NCBI RefSeq assembly: GCF_000381345.1
Contig: NZ_KB906421.1
Location: forward strand, 1 to 31,890
Origin: Deinococcus apachensis DSM 19763
GTDB lineage: Bacteria; Deinococcota; Deinococci; Deinococcales; Deinococcaceae
Direction: 5' to 3'
Length of the DNA: 31,890 bases
The position numbers were made by a program, and so were the translations under genes. Shown here piece after piece: positions 24,206-31,890 of this stretch. The notes beneath the pieces were generated by a model. That model saw only the letters and a program-made list of their open reading frames with translations, was not told where the DNA came from and did not search any database. Each line of letters begins with the position of its first letter. Within the stretch, counting starts at the first letter, position 1.

Positions 24206-25374
24206 ATGGGGACCTCCCCCGGGGTAGGTTCCGTCATCGGCAGGGCCACTGGAAATCCCCTGACCCGCCGGGCGAAGCGTTCCTGGTCCTGGGCGAACAG
24301 CTCCCGCGCGACCCTGGCCAGCCCGGCGGCCACGGCATGAAGGTCCTTGCGGCTGCGCTCCTGGATCAGGGCCGACCAGTGGGATGGCACGACGTATGCG
24401 CCGTGCAGCGCGCCCGCGATGGCCCCTCCCATTCCGGCGATGGAATCCGAGTCACGGCCGTAGTTCACCCCGCCGAAGACCGTATCCAGGTAGTTCCCGC
24501 CCGTGGCGACCAGCATCCCCAGCGCCACCGGCAGTTCCTCGATGGCCTTGGTGCGGCTGGGCTTGCGTGCGTCGAGGGCTGGCGCGCGGTAGTCCTCCCC
24601 GACGCTATCAAAGGGGCGCACAGCGTCTCGCAGGACCGGGATGGCCCGCCGCCAGTCCTGTACCCCTCGCGCCGCTTCCGTGACGGCCAGGATGGCTGCC
24701 CGGGTGCCGTCATGGGCGAGCCGGGTACAACACTGCACCACGGAGTCCACGGTGGCACCGGGGCGCAGCGCTTCGGCGACGGCGGCGGCCATCACCCCGG
24801 CGGCCTCACGGCCGTAACTCGACTGGTGGGCCCCGGCGATCTCAATGGCTTCCTGATAGGCGCCTTCAGGGTCTCCGGCGTTGACGATGCCCACGGGGGA
24901 CATGTACATAGCTGCTCCGCAGTTCACCACGTTTCCCACCCCGGCCTCGCGGGGGTCGACGTGGGCGTGACGCAGCCGCAGCAGCAGGTACTTCTCCGCG
25001 TAGAACAGCCGGTTGACCAGCACTGTCTCGCGTTCGAACTCAGGCACGTAGGTCACGACGTCAGCGATTTCGGTGACGAGATGGTCCGCGATGTCAAAAG
25101 CACTGAGATGAGCCCGCACTGTTTCGTAGACGCTGGCCAGCGCCATCACCATCAGCGTATCGTCCGTGACGTGCCCGTCACCCTTGTGCAAGGGCGACAG
25201 AGGCCGCGCCGTCTGCCAGTCGGGGTGAAAGGGCCCCACGATGTCCAGGACGTCGCCACCGAACCGCTCCCTGATCGCCTCCGGAGTCCGCCCCTCGGTA
25301 GGCCCGCCAAGAGCGTCTCCCACAGCACCGCCGAGAATGCACCCCAGCGCCCCATCTTCAATGCTATCGGCCAC
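24202..25374 (-). CDS. ADP-ribosylglycohydrolase-fold enzyme (ARH3)
   Basis: 390 residues from GTG 25374, preceded by GGAGGTTGAAAC. GCILGGAVGDALGGPTEG at residues 11-28 is the classic ARH opening, TDDT (70-73) and GRDSDSIAGMGGAIAGALHG (RDSDS at 307-311) give the two metal clusters in their canonical form, nearest to DraG and ARH proteins that act on ADP-ribose conjugates. It lacks extra domains. It is the first of the enzymes after the binding protein, 43 bases downstream of it. That three ARH enzymes of two subtypes share one operon suggests sequential or alternative bonds in one substrate. Confidence 0.9.
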   Translation of the reverse strand: MADSIEDGALGCILGGAVGDALGGPTEGRTPEAIRERFGGDVLDIVGPFHPDWQTARPLSPLHKGDGHVTDDTLMVMALASVYETVRAHLSAFDIADHLVTEIADVVTYVPEFERETVLVNRLFYAEKYLLLRLRHAHVDPREAGVGNVVNCGAAMYMSPVGIVNAGDPEGAYQEAIEIAGAHQSSYGREAAGVMAAAVAEALRPGATVDSVVQCCTRLAHDGTRAAILAVTEAARGVQDWRRAIPVLRDAVRPFDSVGEDYRAPALDARKPSRTKAIEELPVALGMLVATGGNYLDTVFGGVNYGRDSDSIAGMGGAIAGALHGAYVVPSHWSALIQERSRKDLHAVAAGLARVARELFAQDQERFARRVRGFPVALPMTEPTPGEVPI

Positions 25375-25417
25375 GTTTCAACCTCCACGATTCCGGCCCC
25401 ACGCACCGCAGGGCGAG

Positions 25418-26710
25418 TCACTTGTAATATCTGGAGAGAATTTCGTTGCCCTGCTGCTCGATTTGCCGGACTGCGTCATCGAGACTGATACGGTTGGCCA
25501 GCAATTGCTGGAAGGTGGGCGTCAGTACCTTCGTCCGGACCTCAGTGAAGCCGTTGACCTGCTGGAAGGGCGCCATGGTGAGGTACTTCGCGGATTCCGT
25601 GGCGGTTTTCCAGCCGTTGGCCTCCGACTGGAAGGGCGTGCCCCTCAGGGAGGACGTGCGGGTCGGGAACAGCCAGTCACCGGCCGCCAGTTTGCCGTTG
25701 TTCACCCGGTTCACGAAGCAGGTGATGAACTGCATCGCTTCCTTCTTGTGGGTCGAAGCGGTGGGGATGCTGAGCGTCTGGGTGGCTGAGCCCTGCTCCT
25801 GGCTCGTTGCCTTGATGGGGGGAAGGACACCCCAGTTAAAGCCCTTGGGGCCACTCTCGGCGATAGTTTGACGCGCCCAGACGCCGATGCCGGGCAGCAT
25901 GGCGTACTTGCCCGAGAAAAAGCCGTTGAACAGCTCTGGGCTCTGTGCAGTCAGCCCGTCGGGCGAGGCGGACTTGTCGGTGTAGTGCATGTTGAGCAGG
26001 ATCCGGAGCAGTGCTTTTTCCTTTTCCCCAACCCGCACCACATACTTGTTCCCACTCTTATAGAAGTAGTCCCCGCCGAAGCCCAGGGAGAGGTTGAGGA
26101 TGCGGTTGGTCGGCGAGCGCAGGCCGAACGCGGAGCCGTACTGGTCGATGGTGCCGTCCCCGTTCTTGTCCTTGGTGAGCGCCTTGGACGCCTTCTGGAA
26201 TTCCTCCCATGTCCAGGGCTTGGCAACGGTGGGTGGCCTGATACCGGCTTGCTTGAAAAGGTCCTTGTTGTAGAGCGTGATGAGAGACTCCCAGAGGAAC
26301 GGAACCGCGTACACGCCACCAGCATCGTTGGTTACCGTCGCCCAGGCACCCTTGGCGATGTCCGCCTTCATCTCCGCAGGAATCATCTTGGACAGGTCTG
26401 TCAGGTACCCACGTGTCGCGAACTCCATCACGGGCGTCGACTCGTAGTGAAAGACGTCCGGCACATTCTTAGCCTCGAAGGAGGTCGTGAGATAATCCTG
26501 GATGGCATCCCAGGAGACCTGCTGATACTCGACCTGGTAACCGGCATTTTTGGCGTCGCAGGAGTTGATGACTTCCTTGGTGGCCGCTATGGCCTGGGTT
26601 TGCCAGGCGAGGCTGACGAAACGGATCTTCACCGGGGTTCGGGTCTGCGCGTTGGTTGAGGGCTGCAGGGCGGTGAGGAGCACAGCGGTGACCAGGGCAA
26701 CGTTTTTCAC
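25418..26710 (-). CDS. Sugar-type ABC transporter substrate-binding protein (family 1)
   Basis: 430 residues from GTG 26710, chosen because CGAGGAAG precedes it; an in-frame GTG at 26731 has no site. VKNVALVTAVLLTALQP is a Sec signal peptide, likely cut after TNA (residue 22); no lipobox. The mature part shows family 1 features: KIRFVSLAW, VEYQQVSWDAIQDYL, VPDVFHYE, GVYAVPFLWESLITLYNKDLF, PWTWEEFQKASKALT and FFSGKYAMLPGIG. It delivers a glycoside-like solute to the two permeases just upstream in the operon. It lies 91 bases after the permease stop, the widest gap in the operon. The sugar cannot be named. Confidence 0.92.
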   Translation of the reverse strand: MKNVALVTAVLLTALQPSTNAQTRTPVKIRFVSLAWQTQAIAATKEVINSCDAKNAGYQVEYQQVSWDAIQDYLTTSFEAKNVPDVFHYESTPVMEFATRGYLTDLSKMIPAEMKADIAKGAWATVTNDAGGVYAVPFLWESLITLYNKDLFKQAGIRPPTVAKPWTWEEFQKASKALTKDKNGDGTIDQYGSAFGLRSPTNRILNLSLGFGGDYFYKSGNKYVVRVGEKEKALLRILLNMHYTDKSASPDGLTAQSPELFNGFFSGKYAMLPGIGVWARQTIAESGPKGFNWGVLPPIKATSQEQGSATQTLSIPTASTHKKEAMQFITCFVNRVNNGKLAAGDWLFPTRTSSLRGTPFQSEANGWKTATESAKYLTMAPFQQVNGFTEVRTKVLTPTFQQLLANRISLDDAVRQIEQQGNEILSRYYK

Positions 26711-26801
26711 AGTTCTTCCTCGCTTCAACACCAGGTCTGGATCGAACGAATGAACGGTGCGGCCAGGGGAAGATGGTCGGGATTGGGGCTCGGCACACCT
26801 C

Positions 26802-27635
26802 CTAGGCTTTGACGCCGCCAGCGAGCAGGCCTGACACCAAGCGGCGCTGCATGAAGGCGAAGAGGATCAGGGTTGGAATAGTGGCCAGGACGCTTCCCGC
26901 CGCCAGAGGCCCCCAGCGGGCGAGTCCCTCAATGCCCTTGAGCCGCGAGAGGTTCACCTGGATGGTGGTGAGTTCGGGAGACTTGAGCAGCACCAGGGCG
27001 AAAAAGAACTCGTTCCACGCGTTGATGAAGGCGTACAGGCCGGTCGCGACCAGCGCTGGCAGGATGAGCGGCACCAGAATGTGCCGGATGGCCTGGGCCT
27101 GCGTGGCTCCGTCCACGGCCGCCGCCTCCTCCAACTCGACAGGAATGCCAGTGATGTAGCCCTGGAGCATCCACAGCACGAACGGCAGGCTCCACACCAC
27201 GTACACCAGGATCAGGCCGAGGTGGGTGTTGACCAAGTGCGCCCGGGCCAGAATCAGAAACAAGGGCACGATGATCAGAATCACCGGGAACGTCTGGGTG
27301 ACCAGAATCCACACCATGACCGCGCGATTGACGCCCGTAGAGCGCCGGGCAAGGACGTAGGCTGCTGGCGTGGCGATAGCCAGTGTCAGGGCGGCAGAGA
27401 TGAGGCTGATCTTGAACGTGTTGGCCGCACTCTGCAGGATCCCCAGGTCGCGGATGGCCACCCCGAAATTCTCCAGAGTCGGGGCTTTGGGAAGGAATGC
27501 CGTTGTGTTGAAAATCTCTGCCGTTGACTTCAGTGCCGTCGACAGCAGCCACACCACGGGGAAGGCGAGGAAGAGAACGAACAGCAGCAGCAGCAGGGAC
27601 ATGAGGGCTCGGGCAGGGGAGAATTTCACCTTCAT
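26802..27635 (-). CDS. Sugar ABC transporter permease, MalG type
   Basis: 277 residues from ATG 27635, preceded by AAGGAGA and overlapping the previous stop (ATGA). The open frame extends far upstream but that part is antisense-like overlap with the MalF-type gene. Six membrane segments are visible, the first being LMSLLLLLFVLFLAFPVVWL. ELEEAAAVDGATQAQAIRHI and LVPLILPAL form the EAA loop that docks the ATPase, and GLYAFINAWNEFFFALVLL is the typical segment after it. It is the second half of the membrane channel. No MalK/MsmK-type ATPase is encoded nearby, so a shared one is implied. Confidence 0.93.
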   Translation of the reverse strand: MKVKFSPARALMSLLLLLFVLFLAFPVVWLLSTALKSTAEIFNTTAFLPKAPTLENFGVAIRDLGILQSAANTFKISLISAALTLAIATPAAYVLARRSTGVNRAVMVWILVTQTFPVILIIVPLFLILARAHLVNTHLGLILVYVVWSLPFVLWMLQGYITGIPVELEEAAAVDGATQAQAIRHILVPLILPALVATGLYAFINAWNEFFFALVLLKSPELTTIQVNLSRLKGIEGLARWGPLAAGSVLATIPTLILFAFMQRRLVSGLLAGGVKA

Positions 27636-28558
27636 GGCGTCTCCTTGCTGATTGCGGAACGGAACTGGCTGCGAACGCTGTAGAACAGGGTCACGCCGAT
27701 GATCAGGACCATGGCCATGCCCAGGGCGGAGGCGTACGCGATGTTGCCGTAGCGAAAAGCCTCCTCGTACGCGAAGAGCATGGGCAGGCGGGTCGTTCCG
27801 GCGGGCCCGCCTTCTGTCAGGGTGTAGACCAGCCCGAAGGAATTGAAGTTCCACATGAATTCCAGCGCGGAAACCGCCAGGATGACCGGCATCATCAGCG
27901 GCAGCGTGACGTGACGGAACTGACCCCAGCTGGAGGCGCCGTCCAGGGCCGCCGCCTCTCTCAGATCCTCGGAAATGGTCTGCAGGCCAGCCAGAAGCAC
28001 GACGGTGGCCTGAGGCAGGCCCGTCCAGATGCCCACGATGATCACGGCAGGCAGAGCCCAAGTGAAGTCGTTGAGCCAGTCGACCGGCGATTTCAACAGC
28101 CCAGCGGAGATCAGCGCAGCGTTCAGGAATCCGCTGGTCGGGTGGTACATCAGGCGCCAGATCATGCCCTTGATGACCGGCGGAATGGCCCAGGGAATCA
28201 GCACCAGAACGCGGGCCACCCCCTGTCCGGGCAACCGCGCGTTGAGCAGCAGCGCCAGGACCATGCCCAGAACGATGACTCCCAGGGTCACGCTGAACGT
28301 CCAGATCGCGCCGATTTGAAATGAACTCCAGAACTGGCGATCCGACAGCATCTTCGAGAAGTTGCCCAGGAAAATGAACTTCCGCTGCTCCGCACCAAGT
28401 GTGTAGTCGGTAAAGCCCAGGTACACGCCCTGAATCAACGGCAGGATCGACAGGAACACGACCGGAATCAGGGTGGGCAGGAACAGCCACCACGTCACCC
28501 GGGCGTACCCTCCTGATGACGATGAGCTGGAGGGTGCCTTTTTCCGGGGCAGGATCAT
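27632..28558 (-). CDS. Sugar ABC transporter permease, MalF type
   Basis: 308 residues, ATG overlapping the LacI stop (ATGA). The N-terminus is polar with six serines in a row, then six membrane segments beginning WWLFLPTLIPVVFLSILPLI. GVYLGFTDYTL after segment 1, IPPVIKGMIWRLMYHPTSG and the EAA loop LREAAALDGASSWGQFRHV with LPLMMPVI are family hallmarks. It pairs with the MalG-type subunit. Co-transcription with the regulator ties transport to the same operator. Confidence 0.93.
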   Translation of the reverse strand: MILPRKKAPSSSSSSGGYARVTWWLFLPTLIPVVFLSILPLIQGVYLGFTDYTLGAEQRKFIFLGNFSKMLSDRQFWSSFQIGAIWTFSVTLGVIVLGMVLALLLNARLPGQGVARVLVLIPWAIPPVIKGMIWRLMYHPTSGFLNAALISAGLLKSPVDWLNDFTWALPAVIIVGIWTGLPQATVVLLAGLQTISEDLREAAALDGASSWGQFRHVTLPLMMPVILAVSALEFMWNFNSFGLVYTLTEGGPAGTTRLPMLFAYEEAFRYGNIAYASALGMAMVLIIGVTLFYSVRSQFRSAISKETP

Positions 28559-29610
28559 CTCAGGTCTCCAGGTGGGTTCCCCACGGTGCTGGATTCCCGA
28601 ACGACGAGGTGGGGCGTCACCGTCACGGTGTTCACTTCAGCATTCCCTCCTCCCGTGAGCCGGTCCAGCAGCATCCCTGCCGCAATTTGCCCACGTTCCC
28701 GGGCAAGCAGGGACACACTCGTCAGACTCGGCGTGCAGATAAGACCCTCTGGAATATCGTCCATGCCGACAACCGCCACATCATCAGGGGCGCGCCGTTT
28801 CAGTTCCCGCAGGCACTTCATGGCGCCTATGGCAATCAGATCGTTGGCGCAGAACAACGCGTCAATATCAGGATGTTTCGTCAGCAGGGCCATGGCCCCC
28901 TCATACCCGCCCGCGACGCTGAACTCCGTGTTGATCAGCCGGTGGGCCCGGTCATCCAGGCCATGTTGCCGGAGGGCTTGGAGGTAGCCTCGTCCCCGGA
29001 CGATGGCAGGCACGGTGTTGCGAGGGCCGTTGAGAAAGGCGATATGTTTCCGGCCCTGAGCGACAAGGTGATCTATGGCCAGCCGCACGCCGTACTCGGA
29101 GTTGACCTGCACGTTGTCGACCCTGGCGATTTCGGCGAGGCCGCCAATGACACACACGGGACCTGATGCGTGTTGCAGCGAATGTGCCAACGGCTCCGTC
29201 ATGCGCAGCGAGCACAGAATCATTCCGTCGACCCGACGCTGAGTCAGGGTTTCAAGCGCGTGAATCTCCTCCTGATCATAACCATCCGTACTGATTAGAG
29301 ACAGATGGTAGTGGCGTTCTTTGACCACCTGCTGTACCGCCTTAGCCATAGCCACGTACACCGGGTTGCCAATGTCAGGAATAACCAGAGCGATAGTCTC
29401 GGATGCCTGACGCCTCAGGCTCTTGGCAGCGTGGTTGGGCAGGTAGTTCAATGCTGCTGCCGCAGCACGGACGCGCTCAGCAGTAGCGGCTGAGCAGCGT
29501 GGGCTTCCGTTCAGTGCCAGAGAAACTGTGCCAATAGACACGCCTGCATGACGGGCCACCTCGTGAATCGTCACTCTCACGCCAAGGTTCGTTGACGAAT
29601 CGGACGCCAT
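28555..29610 (-). CDS. LacI-family transcriptional regulator
   Basis: 351 residues from ATG 29610, preceded by GGAGGT. Residues 13-70 are the LacI helix-turn-helix and hinge: VTIHEVARHAGVSIGTVSLA, LNGSPRCSAATAERVRAAAA, then YLPNHAAKSLRR. The rest is a periplasmic-binding-protein-like effector domain (ALVIPDIGNPVYVAMAKA, VDGMILCS, HIAFLNGP, DALFCANDLIAIGAM, VAVVGMDDIPEG). It is the first gene of the 11-gene operon, and a LacI-type operator overlaps its promoter, so it most likely represses the whole operon until a sugar-like inducer binds. Confidence 0.95.
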   Translation of the reverse strand: MASDSSTNLGVRVTIHEVARHAGVSIGTVSLALNGSPRCSAATAERVRAAAAALNYLPNHAAKSLRRQASETIALVIPDIGNPVYVAMAKAVQQVVKERHYHLSLISTDGYDQEEIHALETLTQRRVDGMILCSLRMTEPLAHSLQHASGPVCVIGGLAEIARVDNVQVNSEYGVRLAIDHLVAQGRKHIAFLNGPRNTVPAIVRGRGYLQALRQHGLDDRAHRLINTEFSVAGGYEGAMALLTKHPDIDALFCANDLIAIGAMKCLRELKRRAPDDVAVVGMDDIPEGLICTPSLTSVSLLARERGQIAAGMLLDRLTGGGNAEVNTVTVTPHLVVRESSTVGNPPGDLR

Positions 29611-29629
29611 GGGGACCTCCGCTGATTGG

Positions 29630-29649
29630 TTGTTGAAACGTTTTAACAA
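29630..29649. promoter_or_regulatory. LacI-type operator
   Basis: TTGTTGAAACGTTTTAACAA: a 20-bp palindrome with central CG and one mismatch between the two halves, matching the LacI/GalR plan TGnAAnCGnTTnCA. It overlaps the -10 box and predicted start of transcription, so binding would block RNA polymerase. Confidence 0.85.
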
Positions 29650-29675
29650 TAAGCACACCCGGTGTTTGCTGTCAA
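29646..29675 (-). promoter_or_regulatory. Promoter of the LacI/ARH operon
   Basis: On the minus strand TTGACA (29670-29675), 18-base spacer, TATTGT (29646-29651). This is the only clear promoter I find for the genes from 29610 down to 15835. Confidence 0.75.
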
Positions 29676-29851
29676 GGGAAAGGTTCTCCTGGTCCGGGTT
29701 GACCTTCGGCAGTTTGGGGTTGTGTGGCTGAGGGGTGGTGGATCCTCATCAAGGCCATCGGCCCGCCGCCTTGCTGGGCGGCGTCACTGATCAGACAACC
29801 CCGTTTAGGGCTTGAGCTCGAAGGGCTCGACCGGCACGCAGACGAGCAAAA
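29676..29851. other. Spacer with a GC hairpin, no gene
   Basis: CGCCGCC-TTGCTG-GGCGGCG (29764-29783) is a perfect 7-bp stem without a T tract. No supported gene lies between the operon promoter and the terminator at 29852. Confidence 0.35.
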
Positions 29852-29883
29852 ATGGAGACGGTATGTGCAGATACCGCCTCCAT
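29852..29883 (-). terminator. Intrinsic terminator for minus-strand transcription
   Basis: A 13-bp stem with one mismatch (ATGGAGACGGTAT paired with ATACCGCCTCCAT) and a 6-base loop; on the minus strand it is followed by a run of T. It lies 23 bases after the stop of the truncated frame at 29906 and insulates the LacI promoter. Confidence 0.65.
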
Positions 29884-29905
29884 CACAACTTAGGTCGTCG
29901 GACCG

Positions 29906-30129
29906 TCATTCGTTTGCTTCATCGTTGAGCCGGGCGTCGTCAGACACTCGATCGTTCCCAAGTTCTGTTCTCGTGCTTGTCGTGCCTGTGTTGAATAGCA
30001 CGACCGTGAATTTGAGACGCACGCGCACGGCGAGATGTGATTCAGCCTTAAGGGAACAGGTGCTATCTGTAGCAGCTTCAAGAAGGTGGGTGCAGTAGGT
30101 CACGAGGGGCAGAGCCAACCCCGCGCCTA
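29906..30129 (-). pseudogene. Possible gene 3' end truncated by the IS630-type element
   Basis: An open frame enters from the probable left end of the IS630-type element and ends at 29906 (TGA). It reads LGAGLALPLVTYCTHLLEAA, later LAVRVRLKFTVVLFNTG and DDARLNDEANE. I recognise no family. The terminator directly downstream on the same strand argues that it is the tail of a real gene whose 5' part was cut off. The only start inside is a TTG at 30118. Confidence 0.35.
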
Positions 30130-30179
30130 GTGGGCTGTCAGGAAAGGGGTGTCAGGGACTACCGCGGGGAACTGGGGCA

Positions 30180-30186
30180 GTTCTAC
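30180..30186 (+). repeat. Target-site duplication, left copy (GTTCTAC)
   Basis: Identical to 31337-31343 on the other side of the IS4/IS701-type element copy 2. Confidence 0.75.
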
Positions 30187-31336
<1,150 letters not shown>

Positions 31337-31343
31337 GTTCTAC
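31337..31343 (+). repeat. Target-site duplication, right copy (GTTCTAC)
   Basis: Matches 30180-30186. Confidence 0.75.
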
Positions 31344-31351
31344 GCTTGGGC

Positions 31352-31792
31352 ATGAAGTACCTGGTGCAGTTGAAGGACGAGGAACGGACGCAGCTGCGGG
31401 CGTTGCTCAAGGTGGACAGCGCGCCCACCCGCAAGCTCACCCATGCCCGCATCCTCCTCAAAGCGGATCAGCAGGGAGCCGGACTGCACGACAAACTCAT
31501 CGCTCAAGCCCTGGACGTCAACCCTCGAACGGTCCTTCGTGTGCGGCAACGCTACGTGCTGGACGGTCTGGAAGCTGCACTCGACCATCTGCGACCCCAA
31601 CGCTTCAAACCCAAGAAACTCGACGAGCGCACCGAAGCGCACCTCATCGCGCTGGCGTGCAGTGCGGTGCCCGAGTCCCTCGGGCACAAGACCTGGACCT
31701 TGCGCCTCCTCGCCGACCAAATGGTCGAACTCGGTCACGTGGACGCCATCTCGCATGAAACCGTGCGGGTCTACCTCAAAAAAACATCCTGA
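31352..31792 (+). CDS. IS630-type transposase, N-terminal frame
   Basis: 146 residues from ATG 31352 ([19 protein letters not shown]). It is a helix-turn-helix DNA-binding region of the IS630/Tc1-mariner type: [15 protein letters not shown], then [20 protein letters not shown] and [15 protein letters not shown], a linker rich in Arg/Lys, and [12 protein letters not shown] at the end. The DDE catalytic part lies in the next frame. The run of seven A at 31778-31784 just before the stop is a likely -1 slippage site. The in-frame TTG at 31346 is not used as the start because the family begins MKYLVQL. Confidence 0.85.
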   Translation: MKYLVQLKDEERTQLRALLKVDSAPTRKLTHARILLKADQQGAGLHDKLIAQALDVNPRTVLRVRQRYVLDGLEAALDHLRPQRFKPKKLDERTEAHLIALACSAVPESLGHKTWTLRLLADQMVELGHVDAISHETVRVYLKKTS

Positions 31793-31890
31793 AGCCGCAC
31801 CTGCACGAACAATGGGTCATCCCACCCGAGCACAACGGCGCCTTCGTCGCTGCGATGGAGGACGTCCTGGATTTATACGCCCGGGAGTAC
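31783..31890 (+). CDS. IS630-type transposase, C-terminal frame (partial)
   Basis: In the -1 frame after the A run the sequence reads [19 protein letters not shown], then FVAAMEDVLDLYAREY, up to the window edge. This is the usual continuation of IS630 transposases before the first catalytic Asp. It has no start codon of its own, so it depends on frameshifting or is a broken gene. Confidence 0.75.

Noticed and set aside
26802..28493. One 563-codon protein spanning both sugar permeases
   Set aside because: Its first half is in the wrong frame of the MalF-type gene; the real MalG-type start is ATG 27635 with a good ribosome binding site.
29764..29783. GC hairpin as terminator
   Set aside because: No T tract on either strand and no gene ends next to it.

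Overview
The window is high-GC bacterial DNA and most resembles a Deinococcus accessory region. The evidence for that is indirect: several genes have no ribosome binding site and instead carry a TANNNT -10 element 6-7 bases before the ATG (leaderless transcripts, common in Deinococcus), and the insertion sequences are of IS4/IS701 and IS630 type. The genus is an inference; no marker gene is present.

Layout. 1-2700 is a graveyard: the start of a secreted DUF4397-like protein (cut by the window edge), a 5'-truncated subtilase, the C-terminal scrap of a SnoaL/DUF4440 protein, and a twice-frameshifted IS4/IS701-type element. 2934-4332 holds an hsp20 gene with a clear promoter and hairpin, and a SnoaL-like protein. 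4464-10564 (minus strand) is a peptide-uptake operon: IclR regulator (broken by an in-frame amber codon), family 5 binding protein, DppB- and DppC-like permeases, and an M14-type metallopeptidase. No ATPase is encoded with it. 11173-15292 has independent housekeeping-like genes: an LLM flavin oxidoreductase, a winged-helix regulator divergent from an alpha/beta hydrolase, a nucleotidyltransferase-like protein and a lipoprotein. Between the hydrolase and the nucleotidyltransferase gene sit two copies of an unusual 28-bp palindrome.

15835-29675 (minus strand) is the most interesting part: an 11-gene, tightly overlapped operon under a LacI regulator with a textbook LacI-type operator on its own promoter. 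Order of transcription: LacI regulator, two sugar-type ABC permeases, sugar-type binding protein, ADP-ribosylglycohydrolase-fold (ARH) enzyme 3, ARH enzyme 2, CitE-like lyase, family III CoA-transferase, esterase, ARH enzyme 1 fused to beta-sandwich modules, and a TIM-barrel glycosidase-like protein fused to a formylglycine-generating-enzyme-like domain. None of the seven enzymes shows a signal peptide. I read this as import and intracellular breakdown of an unknown, probably acylated glycoside: the esterase releases an acid, the ARH and barrel proteins break glycosidic (perhaps N-glycosidic) bonds, and the CoA-transferase/lyase pair feeds the acid to central metabolism. The substrate is not deducible from sequence.

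29676-31890 is again mobile DNA: an IS4/IS701-type element with intact transposase, flanked by a 7-bp duplication, inserted just ahead of the transposase start of an IS630-type element that continues past the window and appears to use -1 frameshifting on a run of seven A. The two IS4/IS701-type copies lie in the same orientation about 27.5 kb apart and bracket nearly the whole window.
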